Of a stretch of 64,000 nucleotides of DNA, positions 51,701-63,399 are shown piece after piece (within the stretch, counting starts at the first letter, position 1; each line of letters opens with the position of its first letter). The position numbers and the translations under genes were made by a program. The notes under the pieces were generated by a model. It saw nothing but the letters and a program-made list of their open reading frames with translations, did no database searches and had not been told where the DNA came from. Source of the DNA: Eretmocerus hayati (Eukaryota > Arthropoda > Insecta > Hymenoptera > Aphelinidae); NCBI GenBank assembly GCA_029851415.1, contig CM056741.1, positions 176,001,021 to 176,065,020 on the forward strand, in the 5' to 3' direction.

Positions 51701-53450
51701 CAGGTACAAACTTGCGGATTGTGACATCTAAAAGGGCATCCAAAAACCTATCAAAAACATGTTTGCAGAGTTCTTTTCAACGCTTTGGAGGCCTCCTGGA
51801 ACTAAAAAAAGCGTATTTCGCTAAATTTTAAATATCTCAGGAAGCCATTTTTTTATTTTTCTGAAAATCACATATGAAACGTAGAATTTGTGTTCTTCCA
51901 GAAAAAAATGGTCTCAGAGAAGTTTGGGAGAATTCAAGCGACTTATTAGCCATTTTCTGTAATCGAATTTTTTTAGTAACGGGAAAACCTCATTTTCTGC
52001 GCATGCGCATGAACTTAGGCTCTTGGGACTAATTTCAAAAAAAAAGCGACAAAATTTCCTATGAAATGACTAACTGCAGAGTTTGGATTCATGCACTCAA
52101 ACACGATCTACAACACAATAAATTACATCGAATCGAAAGTACATGGACATTTCACCCATTAGCGCCTGTTGAGAGAACATATTCTCACGAGATCTTTCTG
52201 GGACTCGTTTTTGAGTACAAAATTCCGAATAATTTTCTGTTACGCATTTAAGATACCATTTTGAAACGGGGGTTTGTGTTTACTCTTTGTTACTTTTTGT
52301 CACTGAAACCGGTGACACTTTCTATCAAGCATTGGTCAATAATGATAATTTTCATTGAATCAAGTCCAGCTAAAATCCGAGATCGAGTCCGAGATAGAAA
52401 TTACACCAAAGCTTGTTCGTGCAATTAAAAATCTCGTGAAATGAATAAAAAAGATAACTTTATCGAACATTCTTTGCAAATTACTTGTCTACATCTTGCG
52501 ATGCTCATCTCTTCATTTTTTCCGAATATATCGCATTAACCATTTTCATAACTCTGGGTAAAAAGTTTGTATCTTGAACATTTAATGCAAAATTGAAGAA
52601 AAAAAATGAATATAAGACAGTAAATCGTTGTCGAATGTTCATGTGTTCCTGCATGTCCGTTATCCATTTTCTTTGCGAATAAGCTAACCATATACATCTC
52701 TAGCGCAAGACTGATTAGCGACTCTCGCTCGCTCAATGCCTCTACTGTTTTTCGTCCCGATCCCATTTATACACAGACCAAAAAAAAAAAAAACAACATA
52801 TAGTATGTATACTTTGCTGTATCTTGTATAAGAATGTATACAGTGATGCTTTTCTTCGGTCATACATTTCCCGGTTGTCCTCTTACGTTGCATCACTATC
52901 TCAGCGTCGCAGCAGAGGCGCCCTTCTTCAAAAGTTTTTCTCCATTATAGTTGAGCCTTAGCGCGTGAATAAATTCGTTGTGTTTCGTAGTCCTTACGTA
53001 TAAGTGTCATATATTATGTTACGCAATGTACATGCACCTACCTATATTGTGTCAAAGTATTGTAGAATTTTTGCACGGTAGATGTATGCGCGAGCGCACC
53101 CTGTATTTTAAGCTTCATCGGGCAATTTTGTCTATATTTTTCCTGCTCCATACGCGATGCTACTGTCTTTGCGAATTCGAGTGTAAACTGGCTGTTTTTA
53201 TCTTGAAACACAGGATGGTAGCTATCAAATTGATATATGCAGGAGCTTTTGTTATTTATAGAGAAGAAAAAAAATGAATTGAATTACAACAGAGAGTAAT
53301 TCTGGATAATTTAGGCAAATTTAAAACTTACTACTGACGTTTTTAAACGAATTTCAGGGAAAAACTGTATAAACCTTTCCTAATTTCATTATGGTTGAGA
53401 AATTTCAAACTTTTCTTCTCACATATGTATAACTCACATTACGAATCGAG
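48706..53450. other. Non-coding stretch
   Basis: AT-rich with frames under 100 codons and no motif support. 51480-52060 has the texture of a dispersed repeat (blocks such as CCACGCCAAAGCGACC), but I found no termini. Confidence 0.4.
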
Positions 53451-53451
53451 G

Positions 53452-53467
53452 CTGGGGGGGGGGGGGA
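53452..53467. repeat. Poly-G run
   Basis: About a dozen consecutive G at the left edge of a more GC-rich 53.45-54.13 kb block. Confidence 0.85.
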
Positions 53468-54043
53468 GATTATCTACGTACTTGGCCTCTCGATATGCGA
53501 GCTTCGATAGTCACATCGCGAATCTGCTGCATAGCGCTCATAAGAAATACAAGTAGCATGCCACTGATTCCGTCTCATTGTCGTTACTTTTGCTCATAAT
53601 GTCCGCGAAGTAGTTATCAAAAAACTTCAATAATCTGAACAGACACCGGACGAGGAGAAATCCACCGTTGAATAAATTTTTTTTCTCCGTGTGTTCAATA
53701 GTCGACTACAGTCAATGGATTATTACAACTGGGGCGGATCTCATGGGTTTAACATTTCTTGTTTAATCGTGGCGAGTTTGAGATCCAGACACTCACTCTA
53801 AACTAATTCTCTCCGCATTTGCCCGGGAATCATGCCCGTGGAGCGAGGGAAAACTCCTATATGGAGAAAACCTGCTCCGGAGAGTTCGGCACATTTATCA
53901 GCCTACCTTTGAGGTGCTCATGGCACTTTTCGTAGGCATGAACACCGCAACTGTAACATTTCGTACCTCCCGCTCACGTTGCTGAGGTGTAAGTGTCAAC
54001 TAATCGATCAAAAAAGTCAGCAAGTCGAAATTGATTAGATCAA

Positions 54044-54108
54044 GATGGGTGGTCACCCATCCATTAGTACTAACCGCGCCCAACCATGCTTAACTTCGAC
54101 GATCGGCC
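54044..54108 (-). rRNA. 5S rRNA-derived fragment (truncated, internal promoter region kept)
   Basis: On the minus strand GAAGTTAAGCATGGTTGGGC, GGTTAGTACT and GGATGGGTGACC follow in the canonical order and spacing of eukaryotic 5S rRNA. They cover the A box, intermediate element and C box of the internal Pol III promoter. The 5' third and the 3' end of 5S are absent and the match to consensus is imperfect. It is flanked by an inverted TTGCTGAG...GTGTCA block (about 53979-53998 and 54111-54127). This is a 5S pseudogene or the head of a 5S-derived SINE rather than a working gene. Confidence 0.75.
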
Positions 54109-54625
54109 GAGCTGACACTCAGCAATCGTTTCAAAATCTATTTTATTTGTCTCTCTTCAATTACAAACTGTTAGTTTAACAATGTACTAAAAGAATTCAT
54201 CAATGATATTAGTATGAGTAATGGATCACAGCCAGGAGCTCTTGATTCATGTAAATTACCTGGTGTTGTACTTCCATAGAGTTTACTGTTTTTTTTCTGG
54301 ATATTCAATTACTGAGATTGAAGTGTGAAAGATTCGGCCAAAAGGAACCATACAGCAGTACTTCAATTTTGCAATTTTAATCTACAAACTAATTCGTAGA
54401 CTCTAGATATTTACATATTTACATGCAGACACTGCAGGGTGTCCAAAGTTGAGAATAGTTATACAAATGTATAAGTTCTCTAACTTTCTTCTAACACCGT
54501 GGTCAATTCCTTTTCAGTTTTGCACTTCCACTTTCTACTTTTCCTTTTTTTTCTTCTTGATACCGCTTTGAGTCTGTTCCTCTGTTCAATAATTCCTGTG
54601 TTGCCTATCTTTCGTCCACCAATAC

Positions 54626-55830
54626 TCAGGATTCAGTTTCTAGAGGTCTATAGAGTACCTCGTTGAAATAGCTCTCCAGCATATTAAACTGCCAGTTCTG
54701 GGGAGTTTCTTTGTTATTTTTGTGCCTCTTGAAATGGAAAATTATAGGTACATTATTTGAATCCTGAAATAGTCCCATTTCATCCAGTACTGGGAATATC
54801 TCAAGGACGATGTGACCTTCTTCGATGGGATCATAGGCATATCTTGCTTCATAATCATAGAGCTGTCTTAGTAAGTTGATAGGGCTACTTTTGCTTTTCG
54901 CGCGGTAGTTTTTTATTCAGCTTCATGATGTGATTGTCTGGTCTGGGTACCCCAGCAGCGTTGTACAAACTCTGATTGTCGATATATTTTTCATAGTTAG
55001 TCTCCTTGGCCCTAGATATTCTCAGACATAGTAAGCACTTTCGTTTAAACATTCTCATTCTCATCACCGTGCAGTCACCTTGATTGAAAGCGTAGGTCAA
55101 TACTGGTCTCACGAGTAAACAAGAGCATATTATTTTGGCTTCGGCGCTGAGGTACTTCTTCTAAAATAGCTTGCTATTCCACTGAAACAGAATATTAGCC
55201 TCATCAAGCTGCTCATCTACCTAAGCAGATAACCTTAGAAGGTTATCTATTTGTTGTCCCAAAAATCTGACTTGTCTCTTATGTGGTATTTCCACAGGTT
55301 GTCCATCATTATCAATGATGTTGATGAGGAAATTCCTCTAGTCTCTTAGTTTTTTTCAGTTCATTCTTCTGTCTCATGCTCAGTATTGTTTCGCACTTCC
55401 TCGGATTCACTTTTTGGAATCAATATTGGTATTCTAACTTGTTTTGTTCTAGCTGTGGCGTTTCAAAAGCTATATTCACTAAGAGAAGGTCTGCGAAGGC
55501 TATTGAATATGTATCATTATCTTGGTTCAGGCCAAACAGGTTTAAAATGTCAGCGTTGAAAATGTTGAACAGCGTGGGTGACTTTGCCCTACCCCGCATA
55601 AGTCTATCTTCAATCTCTAGTTCTTCAGTTTTGTCGTTGATCGTTGAGTAAACAAAAACTTTTCTGCTCGTCGTAATCTCATGGATTAGTCTTACTAGGT
55701 ACTCCTAAAATTTCTTCTTTGTCAGTTTGTGTCGGTTCATTAAATAAATTCAAGTCATATAAGATCCATACATATAGAGAACTTTCTTGTAAGCTCTGGT
55801 TTCATTGATTCTATACCCGATTCGAACTAC
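54626..55830 (-). pseudogene. Decayed jockey-type non-LTR retrotransposon, reverse transcriptase C-terminal half
   Basis: On the minus strand, with stops and frame changes, the order of a jockey-clade ORF2 can be followed. LVRLIHEITTSRKVFVYST matches the segment before the palm. RAKSPTLFNIFNADI (about 55553-55605) is the decayed GxxQGxxLSPxLFNI motif. IAFADLLLV (about 55478-55505) is the catalytic FADD box with its second Asp changed to Leu. NPRKCETI follows, then LVRPVLTYAF (about 55083-55115), a RKCLLC...NYEKYIDNQSLYN stretch, and a C-terminal tail ending at 54626-54628. The lost catalytic Asp and at least two internal stops show it is dead. The 5' half (endonuclease, ORF1) is missing, as is usual for 5'-truncated LINE copies. 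Confidence 0.85.
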
Positions 55831-56997
55831 AGCTCAGAACAAGTTCAATCAACTGTATTGATGTAGTAAATTATTTAAACACCTAAAGAAGTTTAAGCTA
55901 GGTACTCTTATTGAGTTTGAATTGCTTCATTATTTGAATCAATAATGATACAATATTCGCAAAATTCAAGAATAGGAGATTGTCGAAATGAGGTTGTATG
56001 TTGCCTTTCGGCGTGGATAGAATCGTACACATATATGGATACACATAGATCAATTTATTGTAGCTGTTGCAAGAGGTTTTATGCCACAAAGTTTTCTTCA
56101 AAAATTCTTTAACACGCATCAAGGAAGAAAAATGATGTCTATACTCCCATTCCATATTGATGTACTGCGCGTTGCGTGGGTGAATAATCGATCTCCATCA
56201 AAAACTTTATACCAGCTGCTGCTATACACAGCTCCGAATACCCATATCAAAACTTTGAACTCTGCACTATAACGCCACCCGTCACTGTATATAATCTCAG
56301 AATAATGCTTGACACGAGTTGCAAGAGGACCGAAAGTGAACTAGTTGGCTGGTACTACAAGTTTTCAAAATTATTCAAATTCTCTCAGTTTCCATCAAAT
56401 TCCTCTGTATAAATTCGTGAACATGATTTCGGTATTATAAAACTTCTATAAATGAGATATGATAATACTTGTAATTTGAGTTTTCGATCACGGATTGTTT
56501 GGCGAATTTTGACTCTGAAATTTGATTTTGCTGAACGGGATATCTTCCATGAGAGTATCATTGTCGCATTGTGATCATACAAGACAGCTCATTAATATCC
56601 AACTCAGCATATACAAATGAATAATCATCATTTGGATTCTATGCTCAATATTTTTGTTACAGTTCAACGTATAATTTTGCACACTCCTCTCGGAATGAAG
56701 ATTAAGGCTTCGCTTTTCTAAGACCAACCAACCTAAATATATCGAAAGGAAAAATACGACGACGCGCACATGTGTACTAAGTGTGTTTGTGTTAATGAGT
56801 AAAAAGTGTGCTTGTGCTTGCGGACAAAACGGGGCGAAGCAAACTTTGGGAAAAGTCGTATAATTGCTCAAAGAATTCTCACAATTACACTAACATTATA
56901 TTACGGGGTCGAAATGTCTTATAGACCAGATTACGAGGTTCTGTGTATTTTTTGACGTAGGAAACGAATTTGCAGTTCTCTCAGGACTCTTTATTAA
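55831..56997. other. Non-coding stretch
   Basis: AT-rich, frames under 100 codons without motif support. Confidence 0.4.
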
Positions 56998-57498
56998 ATG
57001 CACCTGTTTTTCAGAGTTTTCATTGACTTGGACAAAAATCCCGACGTGGAAGCTCAAAATCAAGCTCGGTTTTGCGTTCAGCTTCAGAGAGTCATTTTTT
57101 GTTTGCGAAGTGATTTTGGATACCGTTCTTGTACGAATAGTTTTCTTCGTTATTTTTTAACAGCAAAGATCGTTACAAAAGTGAACGATTCTTGGCCATT
57201 CATGCCCCACACCGGATATATCATACCCGACGCATACAATTAGAAAAAAATCTGAGAATATTGTGAATATTGATTTAAATCTTATCGGTACCTTGAACAA
57301 AAAAAATTACGTTTTCAGAAATTTGTCGACCCGTCATGGCATATAATACGCAACACCTCGATGGGAGAACAGAGATTCGGATGCTATCCCTGCTGCGACA
57401 GAACTAAGACAAGAGGGACTATGATTTCATGGCCTTCGTAGTCAATTCATTAGCCAATGATCCTGAACAACATCAAGTGACGCCAGAAGAAGTAAATG
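56998..57498 (+). other. Two exon-like pieces behind TTTTCAG acceptors, unrecognised
   Basis: Piece 1 follows CTGTTTTTCAG (57014) and is open to a stop at 57241-57243 (VFIDLDKNPDVEAQNQ...HTGYIIPDAYN). Piece 2 follows CGTTTTCAG near 57319: one frame reads FVDPSWHIIRNTS...FGCYPCCD before a stop near 57431-57433, and another frame (YDFMAFVVNSLANDPEQ...) runs to a GTAAGC donor near 57499. The frame shift within piece 2 and the stop in piece 1 suggest relics. No family recognised. Confidence 0.2.
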
Positions 57499-57520
57499 TA
57501 AGCTAGATTATTTTTTATCC

Positions 57521-57550
57521 ATTCATTCAGTCATTCATTCATTCATTCAG
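57521..57550. repeat. (ATTC)n tetranucleotide microsatellite
   Basis: About seven ATTC units with two AGTC interruptions. Confidence 0.85.
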
Positions 57551-58535
57551 TCATACATCATCATTGGTACTCAAGAACTGCATTTTTTGCTTTCTCGAAG
57601 TGAGAGTACTGTATCGGAGCGGAAACTTCTGCTTGAAATTTTTTCAAATTTCTCATCTTTGACCTCTTAGTTCAAACCCTACCCAAGTTAATTTTGATTC
57701 ATCTCATTCTGCTCACCGAGACCGGTATCAAATGTTTTTCCCGCATAGATTCCATTCCCAGTGCGTGAAGTATTCCGTGAACTATTTTCTATTATACGTA
57801 TATGTGCAATAGAAAATAGTCGTATTTTCATGTCATATGTTTGTATCATGTTCATACCCCTTCTTTGACGTAGAGAATCGATCACCTAAAATTCAACACA
57901 ATGTTCAGACGATGTTCGTCCAAACATTCTGGCATCCAAGATTCTCAGTATGAATTTGCAAGTATCATCACTCAAGTATTTCTTGATCATTCTGAAAAAA
58001 TCGGTTAATACGGAATTTTGATTTATTAGGGTTCTTATTTTTTACAAAACATTTATTCAATTTGAAACCTATGTCACTCGAAAACTCGTAGACACTTTCA
58101 TCGATCTCTTTAAAATTTTGATGCTTTGAATCACATTGTCATGCACGATTGCCGTCATCCATCATTTTCTGAATCATTGACATAGTAGGTATCGAGAGTT
58201 CGAAGTTGCAACAGACTCAATTAATTGAATCTTGTATGGAGATCTGCGCCACCTTCCAAATGATCCAAAATCATTTGTCCAATTCAAAAATCGGATATTG
58301 TTGAATTCAAGTCAGTACGGCACGATGGTAGAGATTAGTTCAAGAAATTTGGTACCTCCAGTTTCTTAGATGCAGTTAACAAACTTTCGGTTTTCTTTTT
58401 GGTAGAGCGGGAAGGGGAAATCTTAATAGACACCCACAAGGGTGTGAGTAGTGTCGTCGGATTCACCCGAGAAAACTCGGGCACCTGCCGATTAACGCCC
58501 CTCCCTGGAGGGCGCCAACCCGAAGGTTATAGTCC

Positions 58536-58714
58536 CAGGGGCCTCATTCCGAATTCAAACAGAGTCGCGTAAGACGTAGTTCGATCATAGTCCACCATGC
58601 ATAAGCGAGGAGGCGCCGCGATCTCCCACAACAGCGCTCCTTTGCTTATGCATGGTGGACTATGATCGAACTACGTCTTACGCGACTCTGTTTGAATTCG
58701 GAATGAGGCCCCAG
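58536..58714. repeat. Perfect inverted repeat with 71-bp arms
   Basis: Arms 58536-58606 and 58644-58714 are complementary with at most one mismatch at the tip, separated by a 37-bp GC-rich loop. It lies in a GC-rich island (58.42-59.06 kb) unlike its AT-rich surroundings. Strong cruciform or hairpin potential. Confidence 0.9.
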
Positions 58715-58841
58715 AAAAAGGAAGTAGCAGAGAGTAGTGGAAAGTACAGGAGGAGCCTTGAAGTGATCGAAAATGCCACTTAGGGCTCATACGCACTGAG
58801 GCGAACGAGGTGGTAAAAGCACCCACCTGGGTGTCGGGGCT

Positions 58842-59016
58842 GAAGACTGGGGGCGGGAGAGCTGTCGTGTGCTCCCGAGATACTATAGGATCTCCCCTGT
58901 CGGAAGACTGGGTCCGGGGAGTGCGTCTGTTTCCCAGGATCAACTAAGGATCGTCCTTGCGGTTAGCTGGGTCCGGGGAGTCATTACTCTCCCAAGATCC
59001 AAAGACCTCCCTTGCG
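58842..59016. repeat. Three tandem GC-rich units of 55-61 bp
   Basis: Units at 58842-58902, 58903-58961 and 58962-59016. Each starts ...GCTGGGTCCGGGGAGT or GACTGGG, contains TCCCRAGAT or TCCCAGGAT, and ends in a CTCCC/CGTCC..TGCGG block. They are diverged from one another. Together with the neighbouring inverted repeat this looks like the untranslated part of a mobile element, but no coding part was found. Confidence 0.8.
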
Positions 59017-60383
59017 GGGTTGGTTTTGTTCAGAATAAGTTACGTAATCAGTTGTGACGATCCCAATTGGACTTTTTCAATACAATATTCAGCAAGCAAA
59101 ACTCGTCGCCACCTGGTGGTGTGAGATTGAAACGCTAAGCAAAGTCACGAGCATCATGGCACAGCGGAGATGATTAGGAGAAGCCGATGAAGGCAAAATA
59201 CTCGAATCAGATTTAAAAACTCAGTTTTCATCATTAATGAATCTGCATAATTTTGGTTCAGTATAGTTTCTTCAAATAAAGATGCGAAAAATCTGTCTCT
59301 TTCGTCGCGGTAAGTAAAGGAAAGGGGCTTCGCCAAAATAAAGCTATATGATGTGAGCTGTTGGTTCAAAATATCATCCAACACGTACATACAATGTGTA
59401 TACGTATAGATTGCTTGCACCGAGAGAGTTCATTTCCGAATATAGGCCACATAACGAGTGTAGGCTTCCGATTCGGTCGAAGGAATTTCCTCAATCCGAG
59501 CAAACATGCATCTCCGCATCAGTGCGCGCGGTCTCCAATCACATCCAGTTTATAAATCAAATTGAAAAGAGTATACCTAGGTACGCGAGAAAAAGAATTA
59601 TCCAATATTGCGAGCTATCGTTTGAAAATTGAAAATTGGAACAGTTGGTAAACTCTTACATACACGTGACCTTTATCCTCAATCTCTTTATATTTTATGT
59701 GGTACAAAACAGGAAAATGCGTTTGCTCTTTTGTTACATACATCCAGCGTAATCAGAATGTTAACTTTCACCTACTACACGTTTTTATCTCTCTTTTGCT
59801 CTCATTTTGTTTCATTATAAGTAGTCCATCAGCAATCAGACGATGTTCACAAAATACTTTACTTTGACTTTCCATGCAAAGTTTATTGTATCGTCTGATG
59901 ATTATTTGTATTACTGCTGATGGGCTTTTGTCGCCCTTCAGTGATACGAAATCCGTATAGAGAAAGAAAAAGAAATGCAGAAAGAGAGGAAGAGTATGTG
60001 TACGTGAAAGTTGATTGCGTTTCTGAGCGATGTGCTTGTGATCGACGGCGGAAGAACGAAACAATTGCACTCCGAAGTAAGAAGAATAGATTGATTTGCC
60101 GCATCAATTGAGTCGCGGCAGTGAAAAGAGAGCTTGCGGAAAATGATGCCTGGTGGTAGTGGTGAGCTATAGATACGAGCTTTTGGACTACTCTGAAATT
60201 GCGGTTGTCAGGAGCATAAATACGAGTTTACAGAGGCTATTTTAGAGTGTCTGGTTTTGTGGTGGATAGAAGGGATATTGTTGTAGATTTGGTGGGATTT
60301 GATTGGGCTATTGGAGGAAAGCAGTTCAGAAATGCTGTACTAATAGATTAATCGATTATTATTAAAGTTCTATCCGAATCTCT
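59017..60383. other. Non-coding stretch with a small hairpin
   Basis: AT-rich. A short inverted repeat, CCATCAGCA near 59826 against TGCTGATGG near 59923 with ATCAGACGAT/ATCGTCTGAT inside, is the only structure seen. Confidence 0.5.
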
Positions 60384-61106
60384 TTGTTTGTGTTACGATC
60401 ACTGATGGTTTCTGATTATAGGAGGAAGCGGGAATTAGGATATATAGAGTATTACTTTAATTGGTTATCTGAAATCATGTTAGAAATACCACACCAAACA
60501 AGACTTTTTCATTACTTCGACCAGAAAATGTCGTCTTCAATCACAGTTGTAGGGTTTTTCATAATGAAAAATCATGATTGTCCTGTGCTGACAAGCCAAT
60601 TTCGGGGTCGTAGGACTCATCTCCCTCGCTTAGTGCCCGGACTCAGCTTACGCGCCCAGAGCAATAATGTACTGTTTTCACATCTTTTAAATGATTTCTC
60701 CATCAACTATTTCATCTTTTTCATAAGTTTGAGCCGATCAGGGGCAAACAATGGTTCTGATTTTATGCGCATTGCATCCACTATCTGTAATTCCTTTATA
60801 AGCTTTATAAAAATTACGCGCAGGCCTTCGAAATTGAAAGCCTTCTCTTGTTCCGAATTTATTTTTCTGAAATTTTTCATTGAACAATATAGCTTATCAT
60901 CTTTTGTTCTTGTACAAGATTCTATCAATGTCAAGGACTTAGATATGGATATAATCAAGCAAACAAAGCTTCAACCAGAAGTGTTACAAACATACGAGGT
61001 ACAACGTACCTGGCGCATTTTCACTGATATAAAACTGATTTCTCATGCGATAAAAAGAGCGCAATACATGAATACCGGCGCGCCAGTCACGCTCGTTGAT
61101 TTCTAA
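60384..61106 (+). CDS. Hypothetical 240-codon open frame, coding status doubtful
   Basis: The longest uninterrupted frame in the window. It starts MFVLRSLMVSDYRRKREL and ends ...MNTGAPVTLVDF. It has no signal peptide, one hydrophobic run (NYFIFFISL, about residue 108) and no motif I recognise. Its length is well above most frames in this AT-rich DNA, so it may be a relic or part of an unrecognised gene. However, the minus strand over 60707-60958 is open too, with a more lysine- and glutamate-rich translation, so the coding strand is uncertain. No splice or expression context supports either reading. Confidence 0.25.
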   Translation: MFVLRSLMVSDYRRKRELGYIEYYFNWLSEIMLEIPHQTRLFHYFDQKMSSSITVVGFFIMKNHDCPVLTSQFRGRRTHLPRLVPGLSLRAQSNNVLFSHLLNDFSINYFIFFISLSRSGANNGSDFMRIASTICNSFISFIKITRRPSKLKAFSCSEFIFLKFFIEQYSLSSFVLVQDSINVKDLDMDIIKQTKLQPEVLQTYEVQRTWRIFTDIKLISHAIKRAQYMNTGAPVTLVDF

Positions 61107-62219
61107 CATCTTGATGAATTCGTATACATTGTAGTGGTTAGAAACGATGATTAATCATCAACTCAGCACTCGCAATGCGCTATGTACTATCTTAAACACA
61201 ATGTGTCTTTATAACATCATCGTGCAGTCATCACTTTATAAAAAAAAATGTACTTTCACTAAAAGTTGTGACGATTTCAGCTCCTGATAAATATCTCATT
61301 CTTGATTACACAGTGAATCAGGGAATTCTTGATCCAAATCTATATTCATGAGTGTTTTGTAATTCTATCGAAGCGTATGATTAGTCAAAAAATGTCGAAC
61401 CACCATCATTTTTCCGAAACTGAGACTAAACTTTCTATCCAACTTTTATTATTTACGCTCTCCTGATATCAGCAATTTAAACGATTCGATGCCTCATAAT
61501 ATGGGAGTTACATTTTCTATGATACGTATTCAGAAATTTGAGGAAATTGTATCAGAGTTTGTTCCCATCTTCTCTCATCTAGCAGAAAAAAACCATCCCA
61601 TTTAGAAGATTACCGCCAATTGAAAGAGCCTCTAAATTATCAAGTGAACATATTTTGTATCCAAGCTTATCACTCATCGTACTCTATAAAATGATCATTC
61701 GATCAATCTCATTATCATCCCTAATAATCCTAATTATTCCCTCGGCTTACCCAATAATACTATGATACAATAAAATTCACGATCATCGCCCCTATAAAAC
61801 GTAAAACTCTCTTCACCCACTTATCGTGCATATTTATACCCGTAAAAGCTTTAAAGAGCAGATCGAGTCAATTACGCAAATCTCATTACAACATTATGCT
61901 CGACGGGTTGTCCATCGATACAGTGTATCTGTGTATAATCACTATCGAAATAACAAACGAGCCGAGCTTATTTTATGCGTGGAACAGACTTGTACACTAA
62001 TTAAATAACGAGCTTAACCACTTCACACTTGACGCTATGTGACTCTTATCATGCTTCCTCGTTTACGCAGTGTCAGATTTATATTTTTAATTTTAAACGT
62101 GACCAGAGAAATTTTCCCAAATTTTATGTACCGAGAGGAATGTGCGTAATTTTTTCATCTCGTTTAGCACGAAATGACCACTATAAGGTATAAACGTGTC
62201 TAACTTGTTCTCATTATTT
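61107..62219. other. Non-coding stretch
   Basis: AT-rich, no supported features. Confidence 0.5.
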
Positions 62220-62440
62220 TTGTTAACTCAGAACTTTGGGCCATCTCAATATTTTTCAACGTACAGTACCTTCACTCATGACTTACCTTCACCTTGAAGC
62301 TTTGTTTCAGGACTTTCGAAATAAGCTAAGGTAAGGTCAGTTATGTCGAATTGGAGCTGACGTATTTCAATTCTTACAAAATGAGATTCTTTTTCAAAGG
62401 GTGTGCCTGAGTTGCCCCCTAGCGTGTGAGGGACCCATTT
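62220..62440 (-). mobile_element. Fragment of the repeat unit shared with the 24.1-kb element
   Basis: In reverse complement it follows the 24.86-25.05 kb unit block by block: GGGGGCAACT, a CTTTTGAAAAAG-like block, the palindrome around AAGCTT (62285-62330), then GTACGTTGAAAAATATTGAGATGG.CCAAAGTT. Terminal repeats are not preserved. Confidence 0.65.
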
Positions 62441-62744
62441 TCATACGGGTTTTTCATAATAACGAAATATTTCCGGTCCAGTACGTCCAAATGAGCCAAA
62501 CCTCAGATTATTCTGCAGCTTTTCTGACACCGTTTTTATACTATTTCCCGGGACTTATATTTCATTTAGATGTAACTCAAAATTTTGATGATATGAAGTT
62601 TGAGACAAGTTGTCCATTACTTATTATGATCTGAGTTGCAGGGTGGCGGATAACTCGTAATTTGTCACTAATCACAAGAGTATCGGAGATGAACGCGAAT
62701 AACTTGACCGCGGGTACTTTTCAACCTTTGTAAATTGGCACATT

Positions 62745-63399
62745 TTCGTTCACAAAAATCTCAAAATCTTTTCCAATTTTGGCTAAACGAAGAGTTATTC
62801 AGGCCAAGTTAGATGATTACGAAGCCTGGATAACTCGCCGTTTAGCCGAAATTGGAAAAGATTTTGAGATTTTTGTGTAAAAATGCCGCGTTCAAATGGG
62901 ATTTTAGGGTTCTCGTAATGAAAAAATATATCCACACTTCTCTTGCAAGCCCATTTTGGTCACTGGTGGACATGTCTGTCTCGCTTCGCTCGACAGACAA
63001 ATTGTCCTGGTGCCCAAAATGGGCTACCGCGCTCAGTACGGAAATATACTATACTTGTAGTTTTGCAAAAAGCATTTCAAACTTGATATACAGACAATAG
63101 TCCAGGCCGAGTGGGCGCCATCGTTGGGAAAATTATTCGGACGAGGTTTTTCTTCAGGATCCTCTTCAAAAGACTCTCCTTATGATGGAAACCCATGTTG
63201 CCAGGCCGAAATCTGGTCACAATTTGTTTAAGGCGATGCGGTCACCATGCAAGCTGAAAATCATTCCCATCTTTCTCCGATTATGTTGCGATTTGGGCTA
63301 AACGACGAGCGCATAAATATTCGTTATCATCTAACCTAGATTTGTTCGCTCTTCGTTAAGCCCAAATAGCAATAGAATCGGAGAAAGTTGGGAACGAAA
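62745..63399. repeat. Pair of hairpins sharing a GGCTAAACGACGAG core
   Basis: Hairpin 1: about 62745-62885, TCAAAATCTTTTCCAATTTT and its near complement, each next to GGCTAAACG or its inverse. Hairpin 2: about 63265-63399, CCCATCTTTCTCCGATT...GATTTGGGCTAAACGACG and its inverse. A third, single copy (CTTTTCTCCGATT...TTGGGCTAAGCGATGG) follows at 63441-63487. Confidence 0.7.

Noticed and set aside
53911..53967. Gag-like zinc knuckle on the minus strand (KCYSCGVHAYEKC)
   Set aside because: Spacing is CX2CX2HX4C, not the CX2CX4HX4C of retroelement knuckles, and the frame closes soon after.
54044..54108. Functional 5S rRNA gene
   Set aside because: Only the middle part of 5S is present, and the ends needed for helix I are missing.
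57320..57440. Resemblance of W..I..T....E.RF..YPCCD to the Cys-Cys loop of nicotinic acetylcholine receptors
   Set aside because: The following PYPDI-type block and the transmembrane segments are absent and the frame breaks. A short cysteine-rich match is not enough.
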